A stretch of DNA of 64,000 nucleotides from positions 1 through 64,000 of the forward strand of contig NZ_MNBW01000011.1 in NCBI RefSeq assembly GCF_001879715.1, given 5' to 3'. Shown piece by piece: positions 27,238 to 35,332 of the stretch; positions within the stretch are counted from its first letter, which is position 1; each line of letters starts with the position of its first letter. The notes beneath the pieces are model-generated. The model saw only the letters and a list, made by a program, of their open reading frames with translations, had not been told where the DNA came from and ran no database searches. A program made the translations under genes and the position numbers. Source of the stretch: Nioella nitratireducens. Lineage in GTDB: Bacteria; Pseudomonadota; Alphaproteobacteria; Rhodobacterales; Rhodobacteraceae.

Positions 27238-29241
27238 ATGAGCTATCTTCTGGGGGTCGATACCGGCGGCACCTATACCGATGCGGTGATCCTCGATACC
27301 GGGGCAGATCAAATCATCGGCTCGGCCAAATCCCTGACAACACGCGCCAATCTGGCCATCGGTATCGGCAAGGCCATTGACGCGGCGGTCGCCGGGGCGG
27401 GCGTCGAGGTGGGGCAGATCGGCATGGTCTCGCTCTCGACCACGCTGGCCACCAACGCCCTTGTCGAAGGGCAGGGCGAGCGGGTGGCGCTTGTCGCCAT
27501 CGGCTTTGACGAGGCCGACCTGGGCCGCGCCGGGTTGGCCGAGGCGCTTGGGTCCGATCCGCTGATTCAAGTGATGGGCGGGCATACCCATGCCGGGGCC
27601 GAAGCTGCGCCGCTGGATGAGGCCGCGCTGATCCGACAAATCGGCAAGATCGCAAGCGAGGTCGATGCGTTTGCCATTGCCAGCCATTTCGCCACCCGCA
27701 ACAGCGCCCATGAACGCCGTGCCCGCGACCTGATCCGCGATGCGACCGGGCGGCCTGTGACCTGTTCGCATGAGCTTTCGGCGCAGTTGAACGGACCGCG
27801 CCGGGCGCTGACGGCGGTGTTGAACGCGCGGTTGATTGGCATGATCGACCGGCTGGTGACGGCCTGCGAGGGGCACTTGCAAGAGCTGGGGTTGACCGTG
27901 CCGTTGATGGTTGTGCGCGGCGACGGGGCGTTGATTTCCGCCCGCGTGGTGCGGGAACGCCCGATCGAAACGATCCTGTCCGGCCCCGCCGCCAGTATCG
28001 TCGGCGCGCGTTGGTTGACGGGCGAGGCCGATGCGCTGGTCTCTGACATCGGCGGCACCACGACCGACGTGGCCCTTCTGCGGGATGGCCTGCCCGAGAT
28101 CGACCCGGCGGGCGCCCGTGTCGGCCCGTTCCGCACGATGGTCGAGGCCGTTGCGGTGCGCACCACCGGCCTTGGCGGTGACAGTGAAGTGCGGATGGAA
28201 ACGGATCAGCCCGGCACGCCCCTGCACCTTGGGCCGCGTCGGCGCATCCCGGTGTCGGCGCTGGCCATCGACCATCCCGAGATGGTGCATCAGGCGCTCG
28301 ACAAGGCGCTGGCGGGTGATCTGGTAGGCGATCACGATGGTCTGTTCGCCGTGCCCATGGGCGGCGTGGCGCCTGGGCTGTCGCCGCGTGATGCCGCGCT
28401 TCTGGCCCGGATTTCCGCCCCTATGCCGGTCGGCAAGCTGTTGAACACACGTCTGGAGGGACCAGCCCTCGACCGGCTGGTGGCGCGGGGGCTGGTGATG
28501 ATTTCGGGCGTGACCCCGTCGGATGCCAGTCATGTTCTTGGGCGGCTCGACGCCTGGGATCGCGAGGCTGCGGAAAAGGCCCTGACGGTCTTTGCCCGGC
28601 AAAAGACGCCCAGGGGCGACCGTTTGGCACCGGATGCCGAGGCGCTGGCAACGCGGATCGTCGATCAATTGACCACCCAGACCGTGGATTGCCTGATGGA
28701 AGCGGCCTTTGCCGAAGATGCGGGTTTTGCCGGGGAAGATCCGACCACGCTGGCGCGCCATGTCCTGACCCGGCAGGGCCTTGCGCAGCATCGTGGGATC
28801 GTGGAAACCAGCCTGCGCCTGGGGGTGCCGCTTGTCGGGCTTGGCGCCTCGGCCCCCAATTATTACCGCGCCGTGGGCGACCGGTTGGGATGCCGCGTCG
28901 TCCTGCCAGACCATGCCGGGGTCGCCAATGCCATCGGTGCGGTGGTGGGACAGGTCAGCCAACGCCTGACCGGCAGCGTCACCAGCCCTGGCGAGGGCCG
29001 CTTTACGGTGCACCTGGTGGATGGCAATCGGGACTACGGCAACCGGGAAGAGGCGTTGCTGGCGCTAGAGGCCGCCCTCAGCCTGCAAGCCACCGACCGG
29101 GCCCGCGCCGCCGGGGCGCAGGACGTGCATGTGCATACCAGCCGCGTGCTGCGCGAGATCGAGGTTGAGGGGCAGTCGATGTTTATAGAGGGAACCGTGA
29201 CCGCCATCGCTTCGGGGCGGCCACGGGTGGCGCACGGCTAG
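27238..29241 (+). CDS. Hydantoinase/oxoprolinase family protein, HyuA type, lone subunit
   Basis: A 667-residue HyuA-like ATPase-fold protein. LGVDTGGTYTDAVILD (residues 4-19) is the N-terminal phosphate motif of the actin-like fold, STTLATNALVEGQG (near 65) and SDIGGTTTDVALL (near 270) complete the family pattern. Known members open 5-oxoproline or N-methylhydantoin rings with ATP, normally together with a HyuB subunit. No HyuB gene is adjacent. It is 72 bases after glpK on the same strand and may be co-transcribed. The substrate is unknown; a link to glycerol metabolism would be novel. Confidence 0.85.
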   Translation: MSYLLGVDTGGTYTDAVILDTGADQIIGSAKSLTTRANLAIGIGKAIDAAVAGAGVEVGQIGMVSLSTTLATNALVEGQGERVALVAIGFDEADLGRAGLAEALGSDPLIQVMGGHTHAGAEAAPLDEAALIRQIGKIASEVDAFAIASHFATRNSAHERRARDLIRDATGRPVTCSHELSAQLNGPRRALTAVLNARLIGMIDRLVTACEGHLQELGLTVPLMVVRGDGALISARVVRERPIETILSGPAASIVGARWLTGEADALVSDIGGTTTDVALLRDGLPEIDPAGARVGPFRTMVEAVAVRTTGLGGDSEVRMETDQPGTPLHLGPRRRIPVSALAIDHPEMVHQALDKALAGDLVGDHDGLFAVPMGGVAPGLSPRDAALLARISAPMPVGKLLNTRLEGPALDRLVARGLVMISGVTPSDASHVLGRLDAWDREAAEKALTVFARQKTPRGDRLAPDAEALATRIVDQLTTQTVDCLMEAAFAEDAGFAGEDPTTLARHVLTRQGLAQHRGIVETSLRLGVPLVGLGASAPNYYRAVGDRLGCRVVLPDHAGVANAIGAVVGQVSQRLTGSVTSPGEGRFTVHLVDGNRDYGNREEALLALEAALSLQATDRARAAGAQDVHVHTSRVLREIEVEGQSMFIEGTVTAIASGRPRVAHG

Positions 29242-29329
29242 GGCCGGTCGCAACAAATGCCAAGCACACCCGCCTTTTCCGGTTCATGGCCGGGCGGGGG
29301 GTGTCCGGCATGGCGCCGAAGTTCTGCGA

Positions 29330-30187
29330 TCACACGAGGCTGTCGATGCCCACGCCCTTGTCCGACAAGCCATCGCGCAGACGTTGGAACGCGCGTTCGC
29401 GCAACTGGCGGACGCGCTCCTTGGAAATCCCGAAATGGGTGCCAAGCGTTTCCAGCGTCGCCGCCGGCTCCCGGATCTGGGTGGCGATGATGATTTCGCG
29501 CTCGCGGTCGGGCAGGGCCTGAACTGCTTCAACCAGCGTATGGCCAAGCGATTCCGTGTCCATCTTGACCATCACGTCGCGTTCCACATCGGTATCGGTG
29601 TCGGCCAGCCGGGCCATCATGTCTTCGCCGTCTTCCATGGCGGGCGCGTTCAGCGACTGGTCGGGGCCGGACACCTGACGGCGCACCTTGTCGACCTTTT
29701 CGATCGTGATTCCGAGCGCCTTGGCGATCTTCTGGTCCTTGTCGTGCTGCGATCCGCTGGCGTCGTCTTCCAGCGATTGTTCCACCCGTTTCAGGTTGAA
29801 GAACGCCTTGCGATATTGGGCGGAATTGCCCCGGCCCACGACCGACCAGTTGGACAGGCTGTAATCCTGAATCTCGGCCCGCAGCCACCAGGCGGCATAG
29901 GTGGAAAAGCGAAAGCCCTTGTCGGGGTCGAACCGGTCGGCGGCCTTGATCAGGCCGATCTGCGCCTGTTGCACAAGGTCGGCATCGGGCGGCTGGTTGC
30001 CCTTGGTGTAGCGCCGCGCGGTGGCCATGGCGAGCGGCATGAACGCCGCCACCAGCTTGTTGCGGGCGTCCACATCGCCGTCATCCTTCCAGGCGCGGGC
30101 CAAGCGCAGCTCTTCCTCTGCCGAGAGCATCGGCAGGCTGCGCCCGCCAGCACGGCGGGACCGGGGTTGAATAAGCGGTTTGTTCAT
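29330..30187 (-). CDS. rpoH: RNA polymerase sigma-32 factor
   Basis: A 285-residue sigma factor of the RpoH group. Region 2 contains ADLVQQAQIGLIKAADRFD and FSTYAAWWLRAEIQDY (near 70-105), followed by the RpoH-specific patch with YRKAFFNLKRVEQSL (near 125). Region 4 has TLETLGTHFGISKERVRQLRERAF at the C-terminus. Many rhodobacters hold two RpoH proteins, one for heat shock and one (RpoHII) for singlet oxygen and oxidative stress; the divergence of the present sequence suggests the second, but that needs a tree. It is divergent from a cysteine-rich MarR gene with a shared dyad between them. Confidence 0.92.
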   Translation of the reverse strand: MNKPLIQPRSRRAGGRSLPMLSAEEELRLARAWKDDGDVDARNKLVAAFMPLAMATARRYTKGNQPPDADLVQQAQIGLIKAADRFDPDKGFRFSTYAAWWLRAEIQDYSLSNWSVVGRGNSAQYRKAFFNLKRVEQSLEDDASGSQHDKDQKIAKALGITIEKVDKVRRQVSGPDQSLNAPAMEDGEDMMARLADTDTDVERDVMVKMDTESLGHTLVEAVQALPDREREIIIATQIREPAATLETLGTHFGISKERVRQLRERAFQRLRDGLSDKGVGIDSLV

Positions 30188-30229
30188 GGCGAAAGCGCCT
30201 TTCCGACCTGAGACGGGGAAACTGATTTT

Positions 30230-30287
30230 GAATCGAAACTAAATCATCCCATACCCCATTGTCAAACTAGTTTCGATTCGATACCAA
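30230..30287. promoter_or_regulatory. Shared divergent promoter with large inverted repeat, rpoH / marR
   Basis: GAATCGAAACTA (30230-30241) and its exact reverse complement TAGTTTCGATTC (30268-30279) flank the divergent promoters. The right arm is also the core of a local palindrome, AAACTAGTTT (30264/65-30274). On the plus strand TTGTCA (30259-30264), 17 bases, TACCAA (30282-30287) form a promoter whose start would fall at or next to the marR ATG (30295). On the minus strand TTGACA (30265-30260) with TTAGTT 17 bases on could serve rpoH; the two -35 boxes overlap. A MarR protein bound here would affect both genes. Confidence 0.55.
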
Positions 30288-30294
30288 ATAACTC

Positions 30295-30897
30295 ATGAAG
30301 ACCACCTGCACCCCTTCCGACCAGATTGCCGAGCTCTTGGTGCATCTCGGACGCTCCGCCCGTTGCGAGGATGCGGGTTCTTGCCTGACCGCCGCACAAT
30401 GGACCTGCCTGCGCTTCTTCGCGCGGGCGACGCGCAATTCCTGCACGCCCTCGGCCTTTGCCCGGTTTCAGGCCACGACACGCGGCACCGCCTCGCAAAT
30501 CATCAAGACGCTTGAAGGCAAGGGGCTGATCGCGCGCCGCCGGTCCGAGACCGACAAACGCAGCGTGCTGTTCGAAGTGACCGAGGCAGGCAGGGCGGTC
30601 TTGTCCGACGATCCCTTGGGAGAGCTTGTCTTTGCCATCGACCGGCTGGACCCCGCCATGCGAGAGGTCTTTCTGGCGGCGCTGTCGCATGTCGCTGAAG
30701 GGCTTGGTGCCCTGCGCGGCACCTCTGCCTTCGGCACCTGCGCCGATTGCACGCATTTTTCCGAGGCCGGATGTGGGGGCTATTGCGCTTGTGCAGCCGC
30801 TGCCCTTGCCCCGACCGAAATCGGCAAACTCTGCGCCAACCACAACCGGGACGCAGCCGACTGCGCCGCGCCCCAGCTCAAGAGGCCCCCGCAATGA
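30295..30897 (+). CDS. MarR-family regulator with cysteine-rich C-terminal extension
   Basis: A 200-residue MarR-type protein. The winged helix covers about residues 25-110 (TRGTASQIIKTLEGKGLIARRRSETDKRSV is the recognition helix and wing, residues near 62-90). Unlike ordinary MarR proteins (about 150), it adds a tail with eight cysteines: C-x2-C-x7-C-x3-C-x-C, then two more spaced by 13 and 9 residues. More cysteines lie in the first 50 residues. Such a cluster could bind iron-sulfur or zinc. It overlaps the Mrp gene by ATGA (30894-30897) and is upstream of a NifU-like gene, so sensing Fe-S status is an attractive idea. No ribosome site is seen before the ATG. Confidence 0.85.
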   Translation: MKTTCTPSDQIAELLVHLGRSARCEDAGSCLTAAQWTCLRFFARATRNSCTPSAFARFQATTRGTASQIIKTLEGKGLIARRRSETDKRSVLFEVTEAGRAVLSDDPLGELVFAIDRLDPAMREVFLAALSHVAEGLGALRGTSAFGTCADCTHFSEAGCGGYCACAAAALAPTEIGKLCANHNRDAADCAAPQLKRPPQ

Positions 30898-32117
30898 TGA
30901 AATGGTCGCGGAAATCCGCCACCCCCGACGCGGGCACCGCTGCTGACCCGCAGCCCGCCCCGACCCGCGCCGAGCGCCGCATGATCGCTGTCAGCAGTGG
31001 CAAGGGCGGCGTGGGCAAATCCACCGTGACCGCCAATCTGGCGGCGTCGCTCGTGCAGCAGGGCCTGCGCGTCGGTGTCGTCGATGCTGATATCTACGGC
31101 CCCTCCATTCCCGGCATGTTGGGCATTCCCGCCAACACACCGCCCGCGATGACACCGGACCGCAAGGTGATCCCGGCCGAGGCGCACGGGATCAAGGTGA
31201 TCTCGATGGCGATGCTGTCGGACGATGACAAGCCCGCCATCCTGCGCGGCCCGATGGTGACGAAATACCTGCAAATGTTCGTGGCGCAGGTGGACTGGGG
31301 CGAACTGGACGTGCTGCTTCTGGACATGCCGCCGGGAACCGGTGACATTCAATTGACGCTGGCGCAGGCCTTTCCGCTGAGCGGTGCGGTCGTCGTGACC
31401 ACGCCACAGGATGTCAGCCTCAAGATCGCCCGGCGCGGCCTGCGGATGATGGAGCAGGTGAATGTCCCGATCCTCGGTCTTGTCGAGAACATGAGCGGCT
31501 TTACCTGCCCGTCTTGCGGCGAAGTCACCCATATCTTTCACAAGGGCGGGGGTGAGGCGATTGCCGCTGACCTTGGCGTTCCATTCCTTGGCGCGGTGCC
31601 GCTAGACCCCGGCGTGGTCGATTCCGGCGATGCGGGCGCACCCCTTGTGCTGAGCCACCCAGACAGCCCCGCAGCGCAGGCCTATCGCGCCATTGCCACG
31701 GCCTTGGCGGGGCAGGGGGGCGGGGCCGCGGGCCTGTCTGTGCCCTTCGACTGGAACGTCGCGCAAGGCAGCGGAAGACCCGGCGGCGCGGCCCCGGTCG
31801 CGGGCGGTGCGGCAGAGGTGCCTGTGGCACTCGACCTCGATGAGACCGGCCTCTCGATCCATTGGCAGGACGGGGCTGAAAGCCTGATCGCCATCCGTGA
31901 TCTGCGACTGGCCTGTCGCTGTGCGTCCTGCCGGGATGAGATGACCGGCGCGCCGCTGCTCGATCCGGCAAACGTGCCGCTCGATATTGCGGCAACCCGG
32001 ATCTGGAGCGTTGGCAACTACGCCATCGGTGTGGCGTTCAGCGACGGGCACGACACCGGGATTTACACCTTCAAGGCCCTGCGCGCGATGGAAAGTGCCG
32101 AGGTCGAGGATGTCTGA
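30894..32117 (+). CDS. Mrp/NBP35-type Fe-S carrier ATPase fused to a DUF971 domain
   Basis: A 407-residue protein. The P-loop SSGKGGVGKSTVTANLA (near residue 38) is the deviant Walker A of Mrp/Nbp35/ParA proteins; DMPPGTGD (near 145) is the Mrp signature; a CxxC pair in FTCPSCGE (near 205) is the bridging Fe-S site. After about residue 300, a DUF971 (GBBH-like N-terminal) domain follows, with ALDLDETGLSIHW and LACRCASCRDE. DUF971 is often a separate protein or the N-terminus of carnitine-type hydroxylases. The start ATG overlaps the stop of the MarR gene and its end overlaps the NifU-like gene by 8 bases. It probably carries and delivers Fe-S clusters. Confidence 0.88.
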   Translation: MMKWSRKSATPDAGTAADPQPAPTRAERRMIAVSSGKGGVGKSTVTANLAASLVQQGLRVGVVDADIYGPSIPGMLGIPANTPPAMTPDRKVIPAEAHGIKVISMAMLSDDDKPAILRGPMVTKYLQMFVAQVDWGELDVLLLDMPPGTGDIQLTLAQAFPLSGAVVVTTPQDVSLKIARRGLRMMEQVNVPILGLVENMSGFTCPSCGEVTHIFHKGGGEAIAADLGVPFLGAVPLDPGVVDSGDAGAPLVLSHPDSPAAQAYRAIATALAGQGGGAAGLSVPFDWNVAQGSGRPGGAAPVAGGAAEVPVALDLDETGLSIHWQDGAESLIAIRDLRLACRCASCRDEMTGAPLLDPANVPLDIAATRIWSVGNYAIGVAFSDGHDTGIYTFKALRAMESAEVEDV

Positions 32118-33291
32118 GACCGACACCCGCCGACGCATTCGTGTGCAGGCCTCACCGAAAGATCCCGACACGCTGCGATTTCTGCTTGATGGGCCGGTTG
32201 CGGACTCGCCGTTGCGCCTGAACGCCGGGGATGACAGGCCCTTGGCGCGGGCTTTGTTCGCGGTCTCGGGCGTCGAGGGCGCCGAGGTGTCGGGTGCGAC
32301 CATCCATGTCCGCCGCGCGCCCGGTGCCGATTGGGGCGCGCTGAAAGCCCCGATTGCCGCCGCGATCCGGGCCGCGCTGGAAGGCCCTGCGCCGCTTGGG
32401 GATGTCGCCACAGAGGACGACCCCGACGCCGCGCTGTTGGCCGCCGTGCGCGAGTTGCTCGACCGGCAGGCCAACCCCGCGATTGCCAGCCATGGCGGCT
32501 ACATCGCCGCCGAGCGGGTAGAGGACGGAACCGTCTACCTGCGCATGGAGGGCGGATGCCAGGGCTGCGCGGCCTCTGCCGCAACCCTGCGCGACGGGGT
32601 CGAGCGGATGCTGCGCGCGGCCTTGCCGCAAATCGTGGCGATTGTCGATGTCACCGACCACGCCTCGGGCGCGAACCCGTTTTATGACCGCAACGTCGGC
32701 ACTTTGCCCGCTTTGGTGCGGCCCGTGCCGCCCGAGGTCATTGGCTGGCGGGGCGAGCAGATCGTGGTGGACCCCGAGTATCTGGCCCCGCGCCTTTCCC
32801 TGACTGCCGAGGCGCTGCGCGACGGGATGACCACGGGCACCGTCAAAAGCCGGATGGAACCGGGAAAAGAGCCGGGCACCACCCGCGTCATCGTGCGGGG
32901 GCCGCAACGGGCCTGGGCTGCCGAAATCTCGACCGATGGCCGCGCCTACGAGGTGCCGCCGCCGTGTGACGAAACCCCGCTCAGGGGGCGTGTGCGGGCA
33001 CATCTGGAGGCGCTTGTGCCCGAGGACGGGCCGATCACCTACGGTGCCCTTGCGCGGGCCATGGGGCTTTGGATGCCTGGATCGGTCCGCAAGGTCACGC
33101 AGGCGTTGGAAGAGACGATGGACGAAGACGCCGCCGCAGGGCGTCCGTTCGTTGCCGCTCGCGTTGTCAGCCGGGCCGGGCATCTGCCGGGCAAGGGATT
33201 TTTCGAGAAAGCCAGTGCCTTGGGGCAAGGGCCGGAACCGGGCGAGAGCGACAGCGCCTTTCATGCGCGGCAGGTGGCGGCGCTGTCGTAG
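32110..33291 (+). CDS. NifU/Nfu-like Fe-S scaffold with an added C-terminal domain
   Basis: A 393-residue protein with three parts. Residues 1-95 resemble the Nfu N-terminal domain; residues about 115-190 are a NifU C-terminal domain, with the cluster-binding pair in MEGGCQGCAAS (near 148). The remaining 165-200 residues are an extra part. Near its end, EDGPITYGALARAMGLWMP and RVVSRAGHLPGKGFF recall the winged-helix module of alkyltransferase-like proteins, without a PCHR cysteine. Standard Nfu proteins are about 190 residues. The gene overlaps the Mrp gene and is the last of the marR-mrp-nfu unit. An Fe-S scaffold role is likely; the C-terminal part is unexplained. Confidence 0.82.
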   Translation: MSETDTRRRIRVQASPKDPDTLRFLLDGPVADSPLRLNAGDDRPLARALFAVSGVEGAEVSGATIHVRRAPGADWGALKAPIAAAIRAALEGPAPLGDVATEDDPDAALLAAVRELLDRQANPAIASHGGYIAAERVEDGTVYLRMEGGCQGCAASAATLRDGVERMLRAALPQIVAIVDVTDHASGANPFYDRNVGTLPALVRPVPPEVIGWRGEQIVVDPEYLAPRLSLTAEALRDGMTTGTVKSRMEPGKEPGTTRVIVRGPQRAWAAEISTDGRAYEVPPPCDETPLRGRVRAHLEALVPEDGPITYGALARAMGLWMPGSVRKVTQALEETMDEDAAAGRPFVAARVVSRAGHLPGKGFFEKASALGQGPEPGESDSAFHARQVAALS

Positions 33292-33351
33292 TGCATGTCG
33301 TGCAGGAGTGGGACCCGGTTTTGCACTTCTTGGACGCGCAAAATCAATGGG

Positions 33352-34131
33352 CTAGCGTGGGGTGCGGGATTGCGGATGACCGTGGCACGCGTCGTCGCGG
33401 AATGCTGCCATCCAGCCAAGCGTGGCGTCGGTATCCGGTCCCGGCCTGTATTCAGCCCCGAGCGGGGCGGTCCAGCCAAGTGCGGCAATGCCCTTGAACA
33501 CCCGCCCATAATCCAGATCGCCATGATCGGGCGGGCCGCGGTCCGGGACTGCGGCAAATTGGATATGGCCAACCTTGGGCAGCAGGCGAGAGAGGACCGG
33601 CAGTGGATCACCCTCGGTCCGGCCCACGTGGTAGCAATCCAGCATGATCCTGAGCGCGGGATGCGCGAGACGGTCAAGGATCGCTTCGGCCTGCGCCGTG
33701 TCGCGCAGGAAATACTCCGGCGCGTCGACCCGGTTGAGCGGTTCGATCAGGATCGCCCGGCCATCGCGCGCGGGATGGTCGCAGGCGTAAGACAGGGTGG
33801 CGAGGAACGCGGCCTCGGCATCGGGCCCGTTGGCATTGCCAGCCATCACATGCACATGCCGCGCCCCAAGCGCGGCGGCATAGTCCAGCGCCTGATCAAC
33901 GGCTGCGCGCGCGGCAACCTGTCGCCCCGGCACAGCGGACAGACCGAACTCATCCGCGGCGACATCGCCACGCGCGGTGTTCAGTCCCACCATCCGCAGG
34001 CCGGTTTCGTCCAGCGCGACGCGCACATCCGCCGGGGCCGTGTCGTAGGGCCAATGGCATTCCACCGCGTCGAACCCGGCCGCTGCGGCGGCGCGGATCG
34101 CGTCGGGCAGGGGGCGGTCGGCCCACAACAT
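33352..34131 (-). CDS. Hydroxypyruvate isomerase-like TIM-barrel protein
   Basis: A sugar-phosphate isomerase/epimerase-type TIM barrel of about 259 residues or slightly more. IEPLNRVDAPEYFL (near residue 135) and DCYHVGRTEGD (near 167) are strong hydroxypyruvate isomerase (Hyi/OtnI) motifs with metal-binding Glu and Asp/His. The ATG at 34131 begins with MLWADRPLP, but the codons just before it read RFSANLG, the expected first beta strand; no ATG, GTG or TTG precedes in frame before the moxR stop. A CTG at 34161 overlaps that stop (CTGA) and may be the true start. It follows moxR on the same strand. Confidence 0.8.
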   Translation of the reverse strand: MLWADRPLPDAIRAAAAAGFDAVECHWPYDTAPADVRVALDETGLRMVGLNTARGDVAADEFGLSAVPGRQVAARAAVDQALDYAAALGARHVHVMAGNANGPDAEAAFLATLSYACDHPARDGRAILIEPLNRVDAPEYFLRDTAQAEAILDRLAHPALRIMLDCYHVGRTEGDPLPVLSRLLPKVGHIQFAAVPDRGPPDHGDLDYGRVFKGIAALGWTAPLGAEYRPGPDTDATLGWMAAFRDDACHGHPQSRTPR

Positions 34132-34157
34132 CCCCAGATTGGCCGAAAACCGCAGGC

Positions 34158-35000
34158 TCAGCGCCGTTGCTGGCGGGCCATGAACGCCAGACGTTCAAAC
34201 AGCGCCACGTCCTGTTCGTTCTTCAACAGCGCGCCATGCAGCTTGGGCAGGGCATTGGCGCCGTCGCGTTTCAGATCCTCGGGGTCCAGATCCTCGGCCA
34301 ACAGAAGTTTGAGCCAGTCGATCACTTCCGAGGTCGAGGGTTTTTTCTTCAACCCCTGTTGCTCACGAATTTCGTAAAACTGGGTCAGGGCCTCGGTCAG
34401 CAGGCGCGGCTTGATGCCGGGGTGGTGCACCTCGACGATTTCTTTCAGCACCTCGATCTCGGGGAACCGGATGTAGTGAAAGAAGCAGCGGCGCAGAAAC
34501 GCGTCGGGCAGCTCTTTTTCGTTGTTCGAGGTGATGATGACGATGGGCCGGGTCTGTGCACGGATCGTCTCGCCGGTCTCGTAGACGAAGAATTCCATCC
34601 GGTCGAGCTCCTGCAACAGGTCGTTGGGGAACTCGATATCGGCCTTGTCGATCTCATCAATAAGCAAGACGCATTTGCCGTCCATCTCGAAGGCCTGCCA
34701 GAGCTTGCCCTTGCGGATGTAGTTGGCCACGTCATGCACCCGCTCGTCGCCCAACTGGCTATCGCGCAGGCGGCTGACCGCATCGTATTCATAAAGGCCC
34801 TGCTGCGCGCGGGTGGTGGATTTGACGTGCCATTCGATGATCGGCAGGCCAAGCGCCTCGGCCACCTGGCGGGCCAGCTCGGTCTTGCCGGTGCCGGGTT
34901 CTCCCTTGACCAACAGCGGGCGTTCCAGCGTGACGGCGGCATTCACCGCCACGGTCAGGTCTTCGGTCGCCACGTAGTTGGCAGTTCCGTCAAAGCGCAT
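34158..35000 (-). CDS. MoxR-type AAA+ ATPase
   Basis: A 280-residue AAA+ ATPase of the MoxR/CoxD group. Walker A is GEPGTGKTE (residues 33-41), Walker B is LLIDEIDKAD (near 103), sensor 1 lies in IVITSNNEKELPDAFLRRC (near 145-163), followed by the arginine finger region. These ATPases act as chaperones for metal-centre assembly or protein complexes, usually with a von Willebrand factor A partner (CoxE), which is not found next to it here. ATG 35000 is preferred; the frame extends upstream to 35186 without conserved content. It may help the molybdenum hydroxylase made by genes 8 kb away, though that is speculation. Confidence 0.9.
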   Translation of the reverse strand: MRFDGTANYVATEDLTVAVNAAVTLERPLLVKGEPGTGKTELARQVAEALGLPIIEWHVKSTTRAQQGLYEYDAVSRLRDSQLGDERVHDVANYIRKGKLWQAFEMDGKCVLLIDEIDKADIEFPNDLLQELDRMEFFVYETGETIRAQTRPIVIITSNNEKELPDAFLRRCFFHYIRFPEIEVLKEIVEVHHPGIKPRLLTEALTQFYEIREQQGLKKKPSTSEVIDWLKLLLAEDLDPEDLKRDGANALPKLHGALLKNEQDVALFERLAFMARQQRR

Positions 35001-35332
35001 TGCGGGTCTTTCCTCTGGCCTCGTGATCCGGGGCGAAGTGCTAAGGGGCCGGGCCGGGCAATGCAAGCGCCGCGGCATGGGATCGTGGCGACGCGAGGGG
35101 CCAAACCGGGCAATCAGCGCGACGTCATCCGTCCTCAAGCAAGGCTGGCGACGGGCTACGCAGGTTTCCGATCGTGCCCATTGCAACGATCATTCGGGGC
35201 GACTTGCGCTCTTTCGTGCCATCTCGGGGCGTGACAAGGGCGGCGCGGTCGGGTAATCGGACCGCAATGTGACCGGGATCGGGTGCCCGCATGAGTCGGA
35301 TCAACCGCCTCGGTCCCGCCAAGGGGAGCACG
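35001..35332. other. Intergenic region between divergent moxR and dksA
   Basis: No gene is supported in these 332 bases. It must hold the promoters of the divergent moxR and dksA genes, but no strong -35/-10 pair stands out. An in-frame ATG for dksA at 35291 exists, without a good ribosome site. I see no RNA gene or notable repeat. Confidence 0.4.

Noticed and set aside
29242-29329. Terminator between convergent hyuA and rpoH
   Set aside because: CACCCGCC and GGGCGGGGGGTG can pair only with bulges and no T-run follows, so support is too weak.
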